Assembly (NCBI RefSeq): GCF_016892605.1
Contig: NZ_JAFEMV010000002.1
Location: 124,001 to 188,000 of the forward strand
Length of the DNA stretch: 64,000 nucleotides
Direction of reading: 5' to 3'
From: Desemzia sp. RIT 804
Lineage (GTDB): Bacteria; Bacillota; Bacilli; Lactobacillales; Carnobacteriaceae
A program made the position numbers and the translations under genes. Under the pieces are notes generated by a model. The model was given only the letters and a program-made list of their open reading frames with translations, was not told the DNA's origin and did not search any database. Positions 9,701 through 18,384 of this stretch are shown here, in pieces (position 1 is the stretch's first letter; every line of letters begins with the position of its first letter).

Positions 9701-11746
9701 TCACTGCAATAATGCGGGCATTTCCTGCAATAGAGGTTTTAAAATCGTAATAACCTCTCCACTCGTTCTTCCCTCAACCAAACCGATCATTACATATGAA
9801 TTTTCTTCTGCATCAAAAGCCATAACGAAACCATTGTCTTCATTTTCTTCTAGACCTTGGAATTCAGCTGTTCCTGTTTTAGCTCCAATAGTATAAGGAA
9901 GATCAGCTAGCTGATGAGCCGTACCATTTTGATTCGCTACTACCTCCAACAAATAAGAACGGATCAGTTCAGCAGATTCAGCAGATACCACTTGCTTGGT
10001 TTCATTCGTTTCTTGATCATTTGTGAGTTTTGGATAAACTAAATTCCCACCATTTACAAATGGACTGAAAGATACTGCTTGTTGAACCGGACTCATCAAC
10101 AATTCTCCTTGCCCATATGCTGTATCAGCCAATAAAATTTCTGAATCTAATGTGCCCGAATTTGACAGTTGAGCAGGCTCCATTGAAAATGGTAAATTCA
10201 AACTTTCACCAAAAATGAATTTTTCCGTTCCTTGTTCAAACGTTTCTTGCCCCATTTCCAAAGCTTCTTGGGCAAAGAAAATATTGTCTGAGTAAACCAA
10301 AGCATCTTTTAGAGTAACTTCAGGTACTTCAGTCACACGATGAACAGAGTAATTCCCCCAAGATGCGTTGGCTTGCCAAGAATCTCCTCCTATTTCATGT
10401 ATTTCTTCCGCTGTTGTAGTTCCTGAGTCTAATCCTATCCCTGCTGTGATCATTTTAAACGTCGAACCCGGAGCCAATCGAGCTGTATATCTCGCTAAGA
10501 AAGGTGAATTTTCATCATCTAAATAAGCTTGATAAGCTTCGTTTGTGATTCCGCGAGTCATTAAGCCTGCATCATAAGAAGGAGTACTAACGAGAGCAAT
10601 CAAACTGCCGTCTTCAGGATTCATTACGACTACAGATCCATTGACTCCTTCAAGTTCCTCATAAGCTTTTTGTTGGACATCCGCATCGATCGTTAATTGA
10701 ACATCTTCTCCATTTGAAATTTCTGTTTCTTTTAAAACTTCTTTTGTATTTCCTTGGACATCATTCAATACAATTTTCCCGCCTAATTTTCCACGCAACT
10801 GTTCATCGAAGGCTGCTTCTAGACCCGATTTACCAATAGTATCGCCAACTGCTAGAGCTGGGTTCTTTTCGATGTCTTCAGCCGATACTTCACCTACATA
10901 ACCGATTAAATGAGCCGCAGCTTCATTTAAAGGATAGGTACGCATCGTTAATTCTTGGTATACGACACCTGTAGCTTGAACAGAATCTTCATTAGCCATT
11001 ACTTTAAACGGCACAAATGAATCTCCTGTGACCCAGCTTTGTCCCAAAAGCTCTTCCAAGTATTCTAGCGGTACATCAAAAGTTTCACTAATTTGATTTA
11101 AATTTTCTGTTCTTACTTCGCCTTCACCCAAAAGTGAAGGATGTAGACCAGCTTGTAACCACGTTCCCGCTATAGCTAAAGGATCTCCGTCTCTATCTAA
11201 AATATTCCCGCGTTCGCCTTTTGAAAATTGTGCATCGACCGTATCTCCCGGCTCCATACCTGGCAATATCAAGTTTGGATTCCAATCCACTGTAAACTCT
11301 CCATCAGCATCCTTCGTCAAAAAGGATGAATAAGCAAGTTCCTCCACAGTTCCTATTGGAGATGTCAAATTTAATTGATAAGAAAATTCATATCTATCGT
11401 CAGTTTCATTTTCATTAAATAAAAAGTTCGTTACTTCAACGTTGCTGATCTGCATTTCATCAAATGTCGTCTGGTATAATTCAGTCAATTGTTCTCGAGT
11501 GTAACCAGCATCTACTAAGGTAGATTCAGTCGCAGTATTGGCCAATTCAGAAAAATCTTGTTCTTCTAAATATCCAATAAATTCTTTGGACTTCTCTTCT
11601 GCTGCTGCTAGATCTGAACCTTTTCCATTAAAGTAAGACCAAGCCATCCAACCTATTCCACCAATAACAGCTACTAAAACGACCAATACGATTCCCCAAA
11701 GTGTCCAACTTAATTTCAACTTCTTTTTTGGTTTGTTTGCTGACAT
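9701..11746 (-). CDS. Class B penicillin-binding protein, MecA_N type (PBP3/Pbp5/PBP2a-like transpeptidase)
   Basis: A membrane-anchored peptidoglycan transpeptidase of 681 residues. In order: a short basic N-terminus and one membrane helix (about 15-36), an NTF2-like MecA_N domain (about 45-150), the PBP dimerisation domain (about 170-340, GERGNILDRDG), and the transpeptidase domain with SxxK (STFK, near 430), SxN (SDN in DALVYSDN) and KTG (AKTGTAE). This set is typical of B. subtilis PbpC, enterococcal Pbp5 and staphylococcal MecA, whose members often have low beta-lactam affinity. That property cannot be read from sequence here. The ATG start has AAAGGAG upstream. It lies in a cell-wall cluster with a GH73 hydrolase and a D,D-carboxypeptidase, separated from them by family B repeats. 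Confidence 0.93.
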   Translation of the reverse strand: MSANKPKKKLKLSWTLWGIVLVVLVAVIGGIGWMAWSYFNGKGSDLAAAEEKSKEFIGYLEEQDFSELANTATESTLVDAGYTREQLTELYQTTFDEMQISNVEVTNFLFNENETDDRYEFSYQLNLTSPIGTVEELAYSSFLTKDADGEFTVDWNPNLILPGMEPGDTVDAQFSKGERGNILDRDGDPLAIAGTWLQAGLHPSLLGEGEVRTENLNQISETFDVPLEYLEELLGQSWVTGDSFVPFKVMANEDSVQATGVVYQELTMRTYPLNEAAAHLIGYVGEVSAEDIEKNPALAVGDTIGKSGLEAAFDEQLRGKLGGKIVLNDVQGNTKEVLKETEISNGEDVQLTIDADVQQKAYEELEGVNGSVVVMNPEDGSLIALVSTPSYDAGLMTRGITNEAYQAYLDDENSPFLARYTARLAPGSTFKMITAGIGLDSGTTTAEEIHEIGGDSWQANASWGNYSVHRVTEVPEVTLKDALVYSDNIFFAQEALEMGQETFEQGTEKFIFGESLNLPFSMEPAQLSNSGTLDSEILLADTAYGQGELLMSPVQQAVSFSPFVNGGNLVYPKLTNDQETNETKQVVSAESAELIRSYLLEVVANQNGTAHQLADLPYTIGAKTGTAEFQGLEENEDNGFVMAFDAEENSYVMIGLVEGRTSGEVITILKPLLQEMPALLQ

Positions 11747-11860
11747 AAATTTTTAATCTCCTTTAGTTTATTTCCTAACTTGCTCCATTTTTATGTAAAC
11801 ATTTTTGTTGTTTTGATGAACCATTTTCCTTGTGTTTTGTGTTGATCCTAATATCATCTA

Positions 11861-11953
11861 ACTTGCGGAGACAATATAGCGTAGTCGCTTCTCAGCCCAA
11901 ATAATTTTCCATGATTTTCTTTTCGAGCCAAAACAGCGACCTCCGCATCCTTT
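11861..11953 (-). repeat. Family B repeat, unit 2 (pbp-GH73 gap)
   Basis: Read on the minus strand it begins AAAGGATGCGGAGGTCGCTG and ends with AGCGACTACG, so GTCGCT and AGCGAC form the outer stem. It follows unit 1 directly. The 327-bp gap between the pbp and GH73 genes is almost wholly made of the two units. Confidence 0.75.
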
Positions 11954-12073
11954 AGTTGAGTTATGAGGTCTAGCAATTTTGCAAAAAAAGATAAAATTTG
12001 ATTGGGGTAAAAAAACACCCCATTCAAATTTTCCTATTTTTACTTCATTGCTCCCAGACCTCTCCGCATCCTT
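11954..12073 (-). repeat. Family B repeat, unit 1, abutting the GH73 stop codon
   Basis: On the minus strand AAGGATGCGGAGAGG starts immediately after the TAA stop of the glucosaminidase gene. The outer stem is AGAGGTCT with AGACCTC. The inner stem is AAATTTGA-TGGGGT with ACCCCA-TCAAATTT, followed by TATCTTTTTTT, so it can act as a terminator. Confidence 0.85.
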
Positions 12074-12703
12074 TTAATCGTCGTATTGGTGGAGTTGGTA
12101 TTGTTCGATTAGGTTGATGAGTTTTTTTGCGTATGTTGGGTCAGTTGCGTAGCCGTTATCTTGCAAGGCTTGAGCTGCTTCTTTATAATTATCAGCTGCT
12201 AAAACAGCTGTATACTGATCAGCATTCCAGTTTGTTCCATTTACGAATAATAGCACATGATCATCCATAGATTGCTGCCAGCTTTCGTATTTTCTAAATG
12301 GTGCTTCTATTTCGATCCATTCTCCCTCAACAAATTCCTTGGTTTGCATCATTGCTGTATTATTTGGATCACTACCTTTTATGCCGTATAGATTTTTATT
12401 TTCGGTCGCTAATTCACTTGTACCCCAGTCTGATTCCAAGATAGCTTGTCCTATACTGATACTTGGTAATAAATCATGCTCTTTTTGCAATGTTTTAGCA
12501 TGACCAGATAGTTGAACAATGAATTCTTCTTTTTCTCTGCTTGAGTTGAGCGGCTCAATAATGGACTTCCCTAGAATAGTTAAGGTGCCAAAGAAAACAA
12601 AAAACACTATAAATAGAGCAATTAAAATACGGCTAGGAAAAAAGCGTCTTTGCCTACTCTTTTTTTTCCTGTGTACTGTTTTTTTCTTTTTTTGTTGCAC
12701 CAC
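12074..12703 (-). CDS. Membrane-anchored GH73 N-acetylglucosaminidase
   Basis: A 209-residue peptidoglycan hydrolase. The very basic cytoplasmic N-terminus (KKKKTVHRKKKSRQRR) is followed by one membrane helix (about 25-46), then a GH73 domain with the probable catalytic Glu90 in AILESDWGTSELA. Family motifs NLYGIKG, Y.SW..S..DH and GYATDPTYA follow. There is no LysM or GW anchor, so the helix is the likely cell-surface attachment. The gene starts at one of two tandem GTG codons (12703 or 12700) with AAAGGAG upstream. It lies 41 bp behind the VanY-type gene and is probably co-transcribed with it. A family B repeat starts at its stop codon. Confidence 0.9.
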   Translation of the reverse strand: MVQQKKKKTVHRKKKSRQRRFFPSRILIALFIVFFVFFGTLTILGKSIIEPLNSSREKEEFIVQLSGHAKTLQKEHDLLPSISIGQAILESDWGTSELATENKNLYGIKGSDPNNTAMMQTKEFVEGEWIEIEAPFRKYESWQQSMDDHVLLFVNGTNWNADQYTAVLAADNYKEAAQALQDNGYATDPTYAKKLINLIEQYQLHQYDD

Positions 12704-12744
12704 AACGAGGTTACTCCTTTCTTACAAATCGTATCTTTACTTTT

Positions 12745-13560
12745 TTATTGATCTTCTGTTTTTCCAGCTTTCTCAAGCAATTCAATATACTCTTCTAAAG
12801 CCAAGTCATATTTTTTGATAAACTGAGCATTTTCTACTCCTACATAACGGAAATGCCAAGACTCATACTGAATTCCAGTAGCTTCTTCTTTATTCTTAGG
12901 AAAACGCAAAATAAAACCGTAATCTGCTGCTGTATCCACTAACCAGTGTTGAGATTCTTGCGTATCGTATTCAGGGACTAATCCTTTTCCAGAATTTAAC
13001 CATTCGCTATCTATCATATCCACTGCTAAGCCGGTATGATGTTCGCTGCCTCCAGGGATAGCAATATAATCTTCCGTCATTTTAGTAGCTTCTTCTTCTG
13101 AATATCCTTCGTTGATATATTGTTGGATACTGTTATTGTAATTGGCTCTTTGTCGGTCTACAGAGCGATATGATGAAGCTAAAAAGATATTGTAACCAGA
13201 TTGAGAAGCGGCATTCATCCAACTTTCATAAGGCTCCATGATACGCGCATCAATTTCTTTTTGATCCGCTACTTCCTCTAATGGAATTTCCAGCGTTTCA
13301 TCAATCGGGTTCCAATTATTTACTAAAATAAGGTTCCAGTCTTTTGTGGAAACATCCGGTAATTCTGCCAACATTTCTTGTTCTTTCACTTCTTCTGGCG
13401 ACAAACTAGATTCTGAACTTGCTTGTGATTCTTCGACCGTGCTACTACTTACTTCACTATTCGTTGAGCTATTTGTTTCATTTTGTGAAGTAGTGGGTTC
13501 ATTTTGACACCCAACTAAAAATAGTAGTGCAACAGTTGGTATCATTATTCTTAATTTCAT
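12745..13560 (-). CDS. VanY-type D-alanyl-D-alanine carboxypeptidase lipoprotein (M15B)
   Basis: A surface lipoprotein that trims the terminal D-Ala from peptidoglycan peptides. The start at 13560 (MKLRIMIPTV) has GGAG upstream and gives a normal lipoprotein signal with lipobox FLVGC (Cys18); an ATG 21 nt further up lacks a ribosome site. A Ser/Glu-rich linker (about 20-65) leads to the M15B zinc peptidase domain. Its zinc and catalytic motifs are SSYRS, the SEHHTGLAVD segment and SWHFRYVG. It probably leads an operon with the downstream GH73 hydrolase, and with the neighbouring PBP it suggests local peptidoglycan remodelling. Confidence 0.92.
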   Translation of the reverse strand: MKLRIMIPTVALLFLVGCQNEPTTSQNETNSSTNSEVSSSTVEESQASSESSLSPEEVKEQEMLAELPDVSTKDWNLILVNNWNPIDETLEIPLEEVADQKEIDARIMEPYESWMNAASQSGYNIFLASSYRSVDRQRANYNNSIQQYINEGYSEEEATKMTEDYIAIPGGSEHHTGLAVDMIDSEWLNSGKGLVPEYDTQESQHWLVDTAADYGFILRFPKNKEEATGIQYESWHFRYVGVENAQFIKKYDLALEEYIELLEKAGKTEDQ

Positions 13561-13680
13561 TGCTTCTAGGACTCCGTTCATTTTTTAATCATTCATTCTT
13601 TATACTTACTCTATTTTATAGTAAAATCTCTTCTTTTCAACCTACTTACGCCCTATTTTTTAAAATTAAGAACAATGTCA

Positions 13681-14217
13681 TTAATCTTTTTGATCGGTAA
13701 ATGGTTGAGTGACATTTTGGTTAAACCACTCTAATAAATCTTGTTTTTCTGTCTCTATTTGCTGCTGAACGATTCCTGGAAGGTGCATCTCGATTCGGTC
13801 TTTATAACTCCAAAAATCGTAACCGATTTCAATTCGTACAATAGTCTGATTCGTTTTACGGTGAATAGGTTCTTTTGCTTCTTCCTGATTGTTTCTGATC
13901 TCAATCGTTGCTAAGCCGCTGTTCAGCCATTTTTTTGCCACATGATATTTCATATTCATATACTCAGCTACAGGGTTTTCAGCTACTTCAGATATAAGAA
14001 TAGCATTACGGCAAACTTTTTGGACCAACATCCATTCATAATCAGTAAATAATTGAGCGATTTTACTCATATTATCTGCTTTTAATCCTTGATGTCCTTT
14101 TTTCCAACGATCCCAACTTTGTGGGGATATTCCTAGTTGTGAAGAATAAAAAGCTTTTTCTGTTACATATTGTTCTTTCACTGCTCTTAAGACGATTTCT
14201 ACTAGTGCTTCATTCAT
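13681..14217 (-). CDS. Helix-turn-helix protein of unknown function
   Basis: A 178-residue protein. The first 65 residues form an XRE/phage-repressor-like helix-turn-helix (FYSSQLGISPQSWDRWKKGH), followed by a predicted helical region. The C-terminal half contains IVRIEIGYDFWSYKDRIEMH and is not a domain I recognise. I set the start at ATG 14217, with AGGAGG 10 nt upstream; the ATG 9 nt earlier is only 1 nt from the ribosome site. It is divergent from the membrane-protein gene at 14401 and may regulate across the shared 180-bp intergenic region, but no operator is evident. Confidence 0.75.
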   Translation of the reverse strand: MNEALVEIVLRAVKEQYVTEKAFYSSQLGISPQSWDRWKKGHQGLKADNMSKIAQLFTDYEWMLVQKVCRNAILISEVAENPVAEYMNMKYHVAKKWLNSGLATIEIRNNQEEAKEPIHRKTNQTIVRIEIGYDFWSYKDRIEMHLPGIVQQQIETEKQDLLEWFNQNVTQPFTDQKD

Positions 14218-14323
14218 AAAAACCATTCCTCCTAATGAATAATATGTGTTGTTGTCTAGATACTTATATAATACACCTATTACGTTACTTTCTAAAGTTT
14301 TACTTCATAAGTAATCTAACTAG

Positions 14324-14352
14324 TTGACCTAGAATTTGGAACACTATATGGT
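14324..14352 (+). promoter_or_regulatory. Predicted sigma-A promoter for the 14.4-kb membrane protein
   Basis: TTGACC (14324-14329), a 17-nt spacer and TATGGT (14347-14352), about 50 nt ahead of the start codon. Confidence 0.55.
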
Positions 14353-14400
14353 TGGAATAAAGAATAGCTCTATGATTAATCAAGAAGGAGAATGATGTCT

Positions 14401-15078
14401 ATGTTAGATACTATTTTGTTTTTTGGTTACTTTGTTACTTATTTGATATTACTGATCTGGGCAATCAAATTAGCTGTTCATCACGATTGGAGCACATTAT
14501 CAAATTCATTGCTTTTAGTTATTATTGGATTAGTCTATGACAATGGGGTATTGGCTTTAGGCAGATTTATTGGCGAAGGAGCTTTATTGGAAAATCTAAG
14601 TTATCCTAGGTTCTACATGCACGCACTTTTTACTCCATTACTGGTTCTCTTCTCTTTAAGCACACTAAAAAGAGCTAATGTACAATGGGTAGTTAAGAAG
14701 TGGATCAAAGTTGTCTTCTATTTCATCACTTTGTATTTAATACTTTATGAACTACTTATTGAAATGAGAGGATTAACGCTCTTACCTAATTGGCAATATG
14801 GCGTTTTAAGTTACAGTAATTCTCAGACTTCAAGTGGAGTTCCTTTGATGGTCATAATCGTTTCTATTGTTTTGATCATCTCTTCTATCTTCGTTTGGCG
14901 TAAACAAAGATGGATTTGGTTCTTTATAGGAACTGTGATCATGTTTCTAGGAAATACCTTTCCAATCTCAGTACCAAGTGCTGCTCTCACTAATGCATTT
15001 GAACTTATCTTGATTTTCGCCTTGTTTTTCACTAAAAAATTTCAAGATAATCATTTATCTACTCAAAAAAAATACTAA
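14401..15078 (+). CDS. Polytopic membrane protein of unknown function
   Basis: About 225 residues with roughly seven predicted membrane helices. Recognisable hydrophobic blocks are ILFFGYFVTYLILLIWAIKL, NSLLLVIIGLVY, FYMHALFTPLLVLFSL, VVFYFITLYLILYELLI, PLMVIIVSIVLIISSIFVW, WIWFFIGTVIMFLG and AFELILIFALFF. No catalytic or transporter motif is evident and I do not recognise the family. Three in-frame ATGs (14392, 14395, 14401) lie near AGGAG at 14386-14390; the third has 10-nt spacing and is preferred. It stands alone, between the divergent HTH gene and the plus-strand oxidoreductase 121 bp downstream. Confidence 0.75.
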   Translation: MLDTILFFGYFVTYLILLIWAIKLAVHHDWSTLSNSLLLVIIGLVYDNGVLALGRFIGEGALLENLSYPRFYMHALFTPLLVLFSLSTLKRANVQWVVKKWIKVVFYFITLYLILYELLIEMRGLTLLPNWQYGVLSYSNSQTSSGVPLMVIIVSIVLIISSIFVWRKQRWIWFFIGTVIMFLGNTFPISVPSAALTNAFELILIFALFFTKKFQDNHLSTQKKY

Positions 15079-15199
15079 TTTCATATTTTGACTGTACTTC
15101 TTTTATCGAATAAGCAATAATGAAAGCGGAACGATTTTTTTATTGAAGGGAGGATTAGGAACTCTATATTTTTATGCAGGGAAGAGTTTCTAAAAATAC

Positions 15200-16168
15200 A
15201 TGAAAACTATTAATTGGGGAATCATCGGACTAGGAGATATCGCATCTAGTTTCGCTAATGCGTTTAACGTAGAAAATGCAACTTTACTGGCGGCTGCTTC
15301 TCGAAACTTGGATAAAGCAAATGCGTTTGCTGAAAAACATGCCATTCCAAAAGCTTACGGCAATTACGAAGAGATGTTGTTTGATCCAGATATCGATGTG
15401 GTTTACATCGCTACACCGCATAGTCACCATGCTCAATACATTCTAAAAAGTTTAAAAGCCGGTAAACATGTATTGTGTGAAAAAGCTATTACAATGAGCA
15501 ACAAAGAATTAGATGAAGCAATAGCTGCTGCAAAAGAGAAAGACTTGATTTTAGCAGAAGCCATGACCATTTATCACATGCCTCTTTTCCACAAATTAAA
15601 AGAAATAATCGCTACTGGAAAATTAGGTAAATTAAAAATGATCCAAGCTTCTTTCGGTAGTCTAAAGGAAGCAGATCCAACAAATCGTTTCTTCAACAAG
15701 GACATTGCTGGTGGTGCTTTACTGGATATCGGCGTATATGCGTTAGCTTTTACACGTTTCTTTTTGTCTAGTCAACCAACAGAGATCTTAACTACAATGA
15801 ACCCATACGAAACTGGTGTAGACGAACAATCTGCGATCATCTTAAAGAACCAAGATAATGAGATGGCAGTCGTTAGTCTGACTTTCCGTGCCAAAATGCC
15901 TAAAGTAGGTGTAGTTGCTTTTGAAAATGGTTATATTACGGTCCAAGATTACCCTCGTGCTAGTAAAGCTATGATCACTTATCCAGATGGTACATCAGAA
16001 TGGATCGAAGCTGGGGATTCAAAAGAAGCTTTAAATTATGAAATAGACTTGATGACTCAAAATATTTTGAACAAAGCACCTAATACAAATCTTAAACTAA
16101 CTCATGATGTAATGGAGATCATGGACAATTTACGTGAACAATGGGGTTTGCGTTACGACTTTGAATAA
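15200..16168 (+). CDS. Gfo/Idh/MocA-family NAD(P)-dependent oxidoreductase
   Basis: A 322-residue two-domain dehydrogenase. An N-terminal Rossmann fold with GIIGLGDIA (about 7-15) binds NAD(P), and VYIATPHSHHAQ and the catalytic-type motif HVLCEKAITM (about 90-99) follow. The C-terminal alpha/beta domain contains GGALLDIGVYALAF. Relatives act on sugars, inositols or trans-dihydrodiols; the sequence does not reveal the substrate. The ATG start has only a weak ribosome site (GGGAAGAG, long spacing). A strong bidirectional terminator follows. No sugar transport or catabolic gene is adjacent. Confidence 0.9.
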   Translation: MKTINWGIIGLGDIASSFANAFNVENATLLAAASRNLDKANAFAEKHAIPKAYGNYEEMLFDPDIDVVYIATPHSHHAQYILKSLKAGKHVLCEKAITMSNKELDEAIAAAKEKDLILAEAMTIYHMPLFHKLKEIIATGKLGKLKMIQASFGSLKEADPTNRFFNKDIAGGALLDIGVYALAFTRFFLSSQPTEILTTMNPYETGVDEQSAIILKNQDNEMAVVSLTFRAKMPKVGVVAFENGYITVQDYPRASKAMITYPDGTSEWIEAGDSKEALNYEIDLMTQNILNKAPNTNLKLTHDVMEIMDNLREQWGLRYDFE

Positions 16169-16181
16169 TGTTGCTCTTTAA

Positions 16182-16236
16182 CTAAAAAGCCTTTCCTTAT
16201 AACTCCAGTAGAGTTTAATAAGGAAAGGCTTTTTAG
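16182..16236. terminator. Bidirectional terminator between the oxidoreductase and liv operon
   Basis: Perfect 19-bp arms, CTAAAAAGCCTTTCCTTAT (16182-16200) and its complement (16218-16236), enclose a 17-nt loop. The stems have A-rich and T-rich ends on both strands, so convergent transcripts from both sides can stop here. Confidence 0.88.
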
Positions 16237-16251
16237 TTTTATTATGTTTGA

Positions 16252-16902
16252 TCAATTGCCTTCTTTATAAATAGCTGAACTGACCGTATATCCGCTAGTC
16301 GTTAATACTTCTTGGATGTCGTTCGTATTTCCACTGTCCATCTGGATCACGATTTGAGTGAAAGAATCTTTTCGGTATACAGCAATTTGATTAATACTCA
16401 CATTAGCTTCAGCTAAAATGTTCGTGATATCTTCTAAAATCCCTGGATGGTCCTCTGGAATATCGATCACTATGCGGCTTCCTTTGTTGTTGTATCCTAA
16501 AAGATCAATAAAAGCGCTAAAGATATCTTTGTCAGTAATGATCCCAACAATTTGATCTTCATTTTGAATCACCGGCAACACTCCGACTTTTAAATCGCGC
16601 ATTCTGGTTGCTGCCTCTTCAAGTAAATCGTCTGGATCAATAGTAGGTACTTTTCTACGCATGATATCCCCAACAGTTGTTTTTGTTAGTAGATAATTCA
16701 ATTCGTGAATACTTAAAGATGTGGCCGTAGACGGCGAATTATCGCTAATGATCTCTTCTGTGATCAATCCTATCATATGTCCATCTTTAATGATCGGTAA
16801 ACGGTGAAAATCATGTTCCTTCATCAAATCTAACGCTTCTAATACTTTGGTATCTTCTGCAGCAGTAATTACTTCGGTCGTCATGTAATCTTTAACTAAC
16901 AT
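16252..16902 (-). CDS. CBS-pair and ACT-domain protein (AcuB-like)
   Basis: A 216-residue protein with two CBS motifs (residues 1-60 with VKDYMTTEVIT, and about 75-135 with VGDIMRRKVPTI and VGIITDKDIFSAF). An ACT-type domain follows (about 142-212, DIPEDHPGILEDITNILAEA). Such combinations sense adenylates and amino acids. It is the last gene of the liv operon, 3 nt after livF, with GGGAGG 7 nt before its ATG. That position suggests it senses branched-chain amino acids or energy state to tune the transporter or its metabolism, which is an inference. The name AcuB refers to the B. subtilis CBS-ACT protein of the acetoin gene cluster. Confidence 0.88.
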   Translation of the reverse strand: MLVKDYMTTEVITAAEDTKVLEALDLMKEHDFHRLPIIKDGHMIGLITEEIISDNSPSTATSLSIHELNYLLTKTTVGDIMRRKVPTIDPDDLLEEAATRMRDLKVGVLPVIQNEDQIVGIITDKDIFSAFIDLLGYNNKGSRIVIDIPEDHPGILEDITNILAEANVSINQIAVYRKDSFTQIVIQMDSGNTNDIQEVLTTSGYTVSSAIYKEGN

Positions 16903-16905
16903 CTT

Positions 16906-17610
16906 CTAACCTCCCAAGTAAGCTTTTTGAATAACATCACTTTCCAACAATTCTTTTCCTGTACCTGTTTGAACCACGTTGCCAGTCTCTAACACATATC
17001 CTCTATTTGCTATCTTTAAAGCCATTTTAGCATTTTGTTCGATCAAGAGTACAGTGGTACCTGTCTGATTGATTTCTTCAATAATATGAAAAATTTCTTT
17101 GATCAAAATTGGCGCCAACCCCATAGAGGGTTCGTCTAAGAGTAATAATCTCGGGCGGCTCATTAAAGCCCGCCCCATTGCTACCATTTGCTGTTCTCCA
17201 CCAGACAAAGTGGCTGCATCTTGCTTCATACGCTCTTTCAAAATAGGAAATCGAGCAAAGATATTGTTTAAATCATTTTGTACTTCGGCTTTATCTTTCC
17301 TAAGAAAAGCACCCATTTCCAAGTTTTCCATAACCGTCATTCCACTAAAAATGTGTCGTCCTTCTGGAACTTGAGAGATGCCTTTTTCTACAATTTTCTT
17401 AGGCGTTTCTTTCGTAATAGCTGTTCCTTCATAAACGATTTCCCCATTACTTGGTTGATGCAATCCAGAAATAGCCTTTAAAATGGTCGATTTCCCCGCA
17501 CCATTTGCTCCAATCAAGGATACGATTTCTCCTTCATTGACTTCAAAACTTACATTTCGAATAGCCTCGATAACTCCATAATGTACTGATAAATCTTTTA
17601 CTTCCAGCAT
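16906..17610 (-). CDS. livF: Branched-chain amino acid ABC transporter ATPase LivF
   Basis: A 234-residue ATPase that powers uptake of branched-chain amino acids with LivG. Walker A is GANGAGKST (about 33-41), the signature is LSGGEQQM, Walker B is LLLLDEPSMGLAP, and an H-loop region (TVLLIEQNA) follows. PEGRHIFSGMTV...LEMGA is typical of LivF rather than LivG. The start codon lies directly after the livG stop, so translation is probably coupled. It belongs to the operon livJ-H-M-G-F-CBS. Confidence 0.97.
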   Translation of the reverse strand: MLEVKDLSVHYGVIEAIRNVSFEVNEGEIVSLIGANGAGKSTILKAISGLHQPSNGEIVYEGTAITKETPKKIVEKGISQVPEGRHIFSGMTVMENLEMGAFLRKDKAEVQNDLNNIFARFPILKERMKQDAATLSGGEQQMVAMGRALMSRPRLLLLDEPSMGLAPILIKEIFHIIEEINQTGTTVLLIEQNAKMALKIANRGYVLETGNVVQTGTGKELLESDVIQKAYLGG

Positions 17611-18384
17611 CTACTCACCACCTAAATAAGCTTTAATTACTTGGTCATTTGCTTTGATCTCTTCAGGTGTCCCATGAGCGATCATACGACCATATTCCAA
17701 TACATAAATGCGCTCGCAGACATTCATTACCAAAGACATATCGTGTTCAATCAGCAAGATAGTCATTTTAAAATCTTTTTGAATTTGACGGATCAATGCG
17801 GTCAAATCTGCTGTTTCTTGGGGGTTCATCCCTGCAGCTGGTTCATCTAAAAAGAGAACTTTAGGTTTGGTAGCTAAGGCCCGTACAATTTCTAATCTTC
17901 TTTGTTCACCATAAGGTAAGTTTTTAGCTAACTCTGATATTTTGTTTTCTAAACTAAAAATTTTCAAAAGTTCAATCGCTTCTTGTTTCATCTTTTCTTC
18001 TGAAGCATAATAGCTTGGTAAGCGTAAAATACTTTTTAACGTCCCGACTTTACTTTTTGAGTGCATCGCGATCAGCACGTTGTCCAATACCGTTAAGTCT
18101 TTGAACAGTCGGATATTTTGGAAGGTTCTTCCAAATCCCATATCTGTAATGGTATACGTTTTTTTCCCAACCACGGATTCCTTTTTCCCATCATTTTCAA
18201 TATCGATAGTACCTTCTGAGGGTTGGTAAACACCTGTTAATAAATTAAACAGAGTAGTTTTCCCAGCTCCATTAGGACCAATCAAACCAACCAATTCATT
18301 ACTTTTCAGTTCCAAATTGACATTCGATACAGCTGAGAGCCCACCAAAGTATTTGGTTAATTTTTTAACTTCTAATAAACTCAT
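17611..18384 (-). CDS. livG: Branched-chain amino acid ABC transporter ATPase LivG
   Basis: A 257-residue ATPase with Walker A GPNGAGKTT, LivG-typical GFGRTFQNIRLF, a signature-like LPYGEQRRLEIVRAL (LPYG replaces LSGG, as is usual in LivG) and Walker B VLFLDEPAAGMNP. It pairs with LivF on the cytoplasmic side of the LivHM channel. It overlaps livM by 4 nt (18381-18384), and livF follows with no gap. Confidence 0.97.
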   Translation of the reverse strand: MSLLEVKKLTKYFGGLSAVSNVNLELKSNELVGLIGPNGAGKTTLFNLLTGVYQPSEGTIDIENDGKKESVVGKKTYTITDMGFGRTFQNIRLFKDLTVLDNVLIAMHSKSKVGTLKSILRLPSYYASEEKMKQEAIELLKIFSLENKISELAKNLPYGEQRRLEIVRALATKPKVLFLDEPAAGMNPQETADLTALIRQIQKDFKMTILLIEHDMSLVMNVCERIYVLEYGRMIAHGTPEEIKANDQVIKAYLGGE

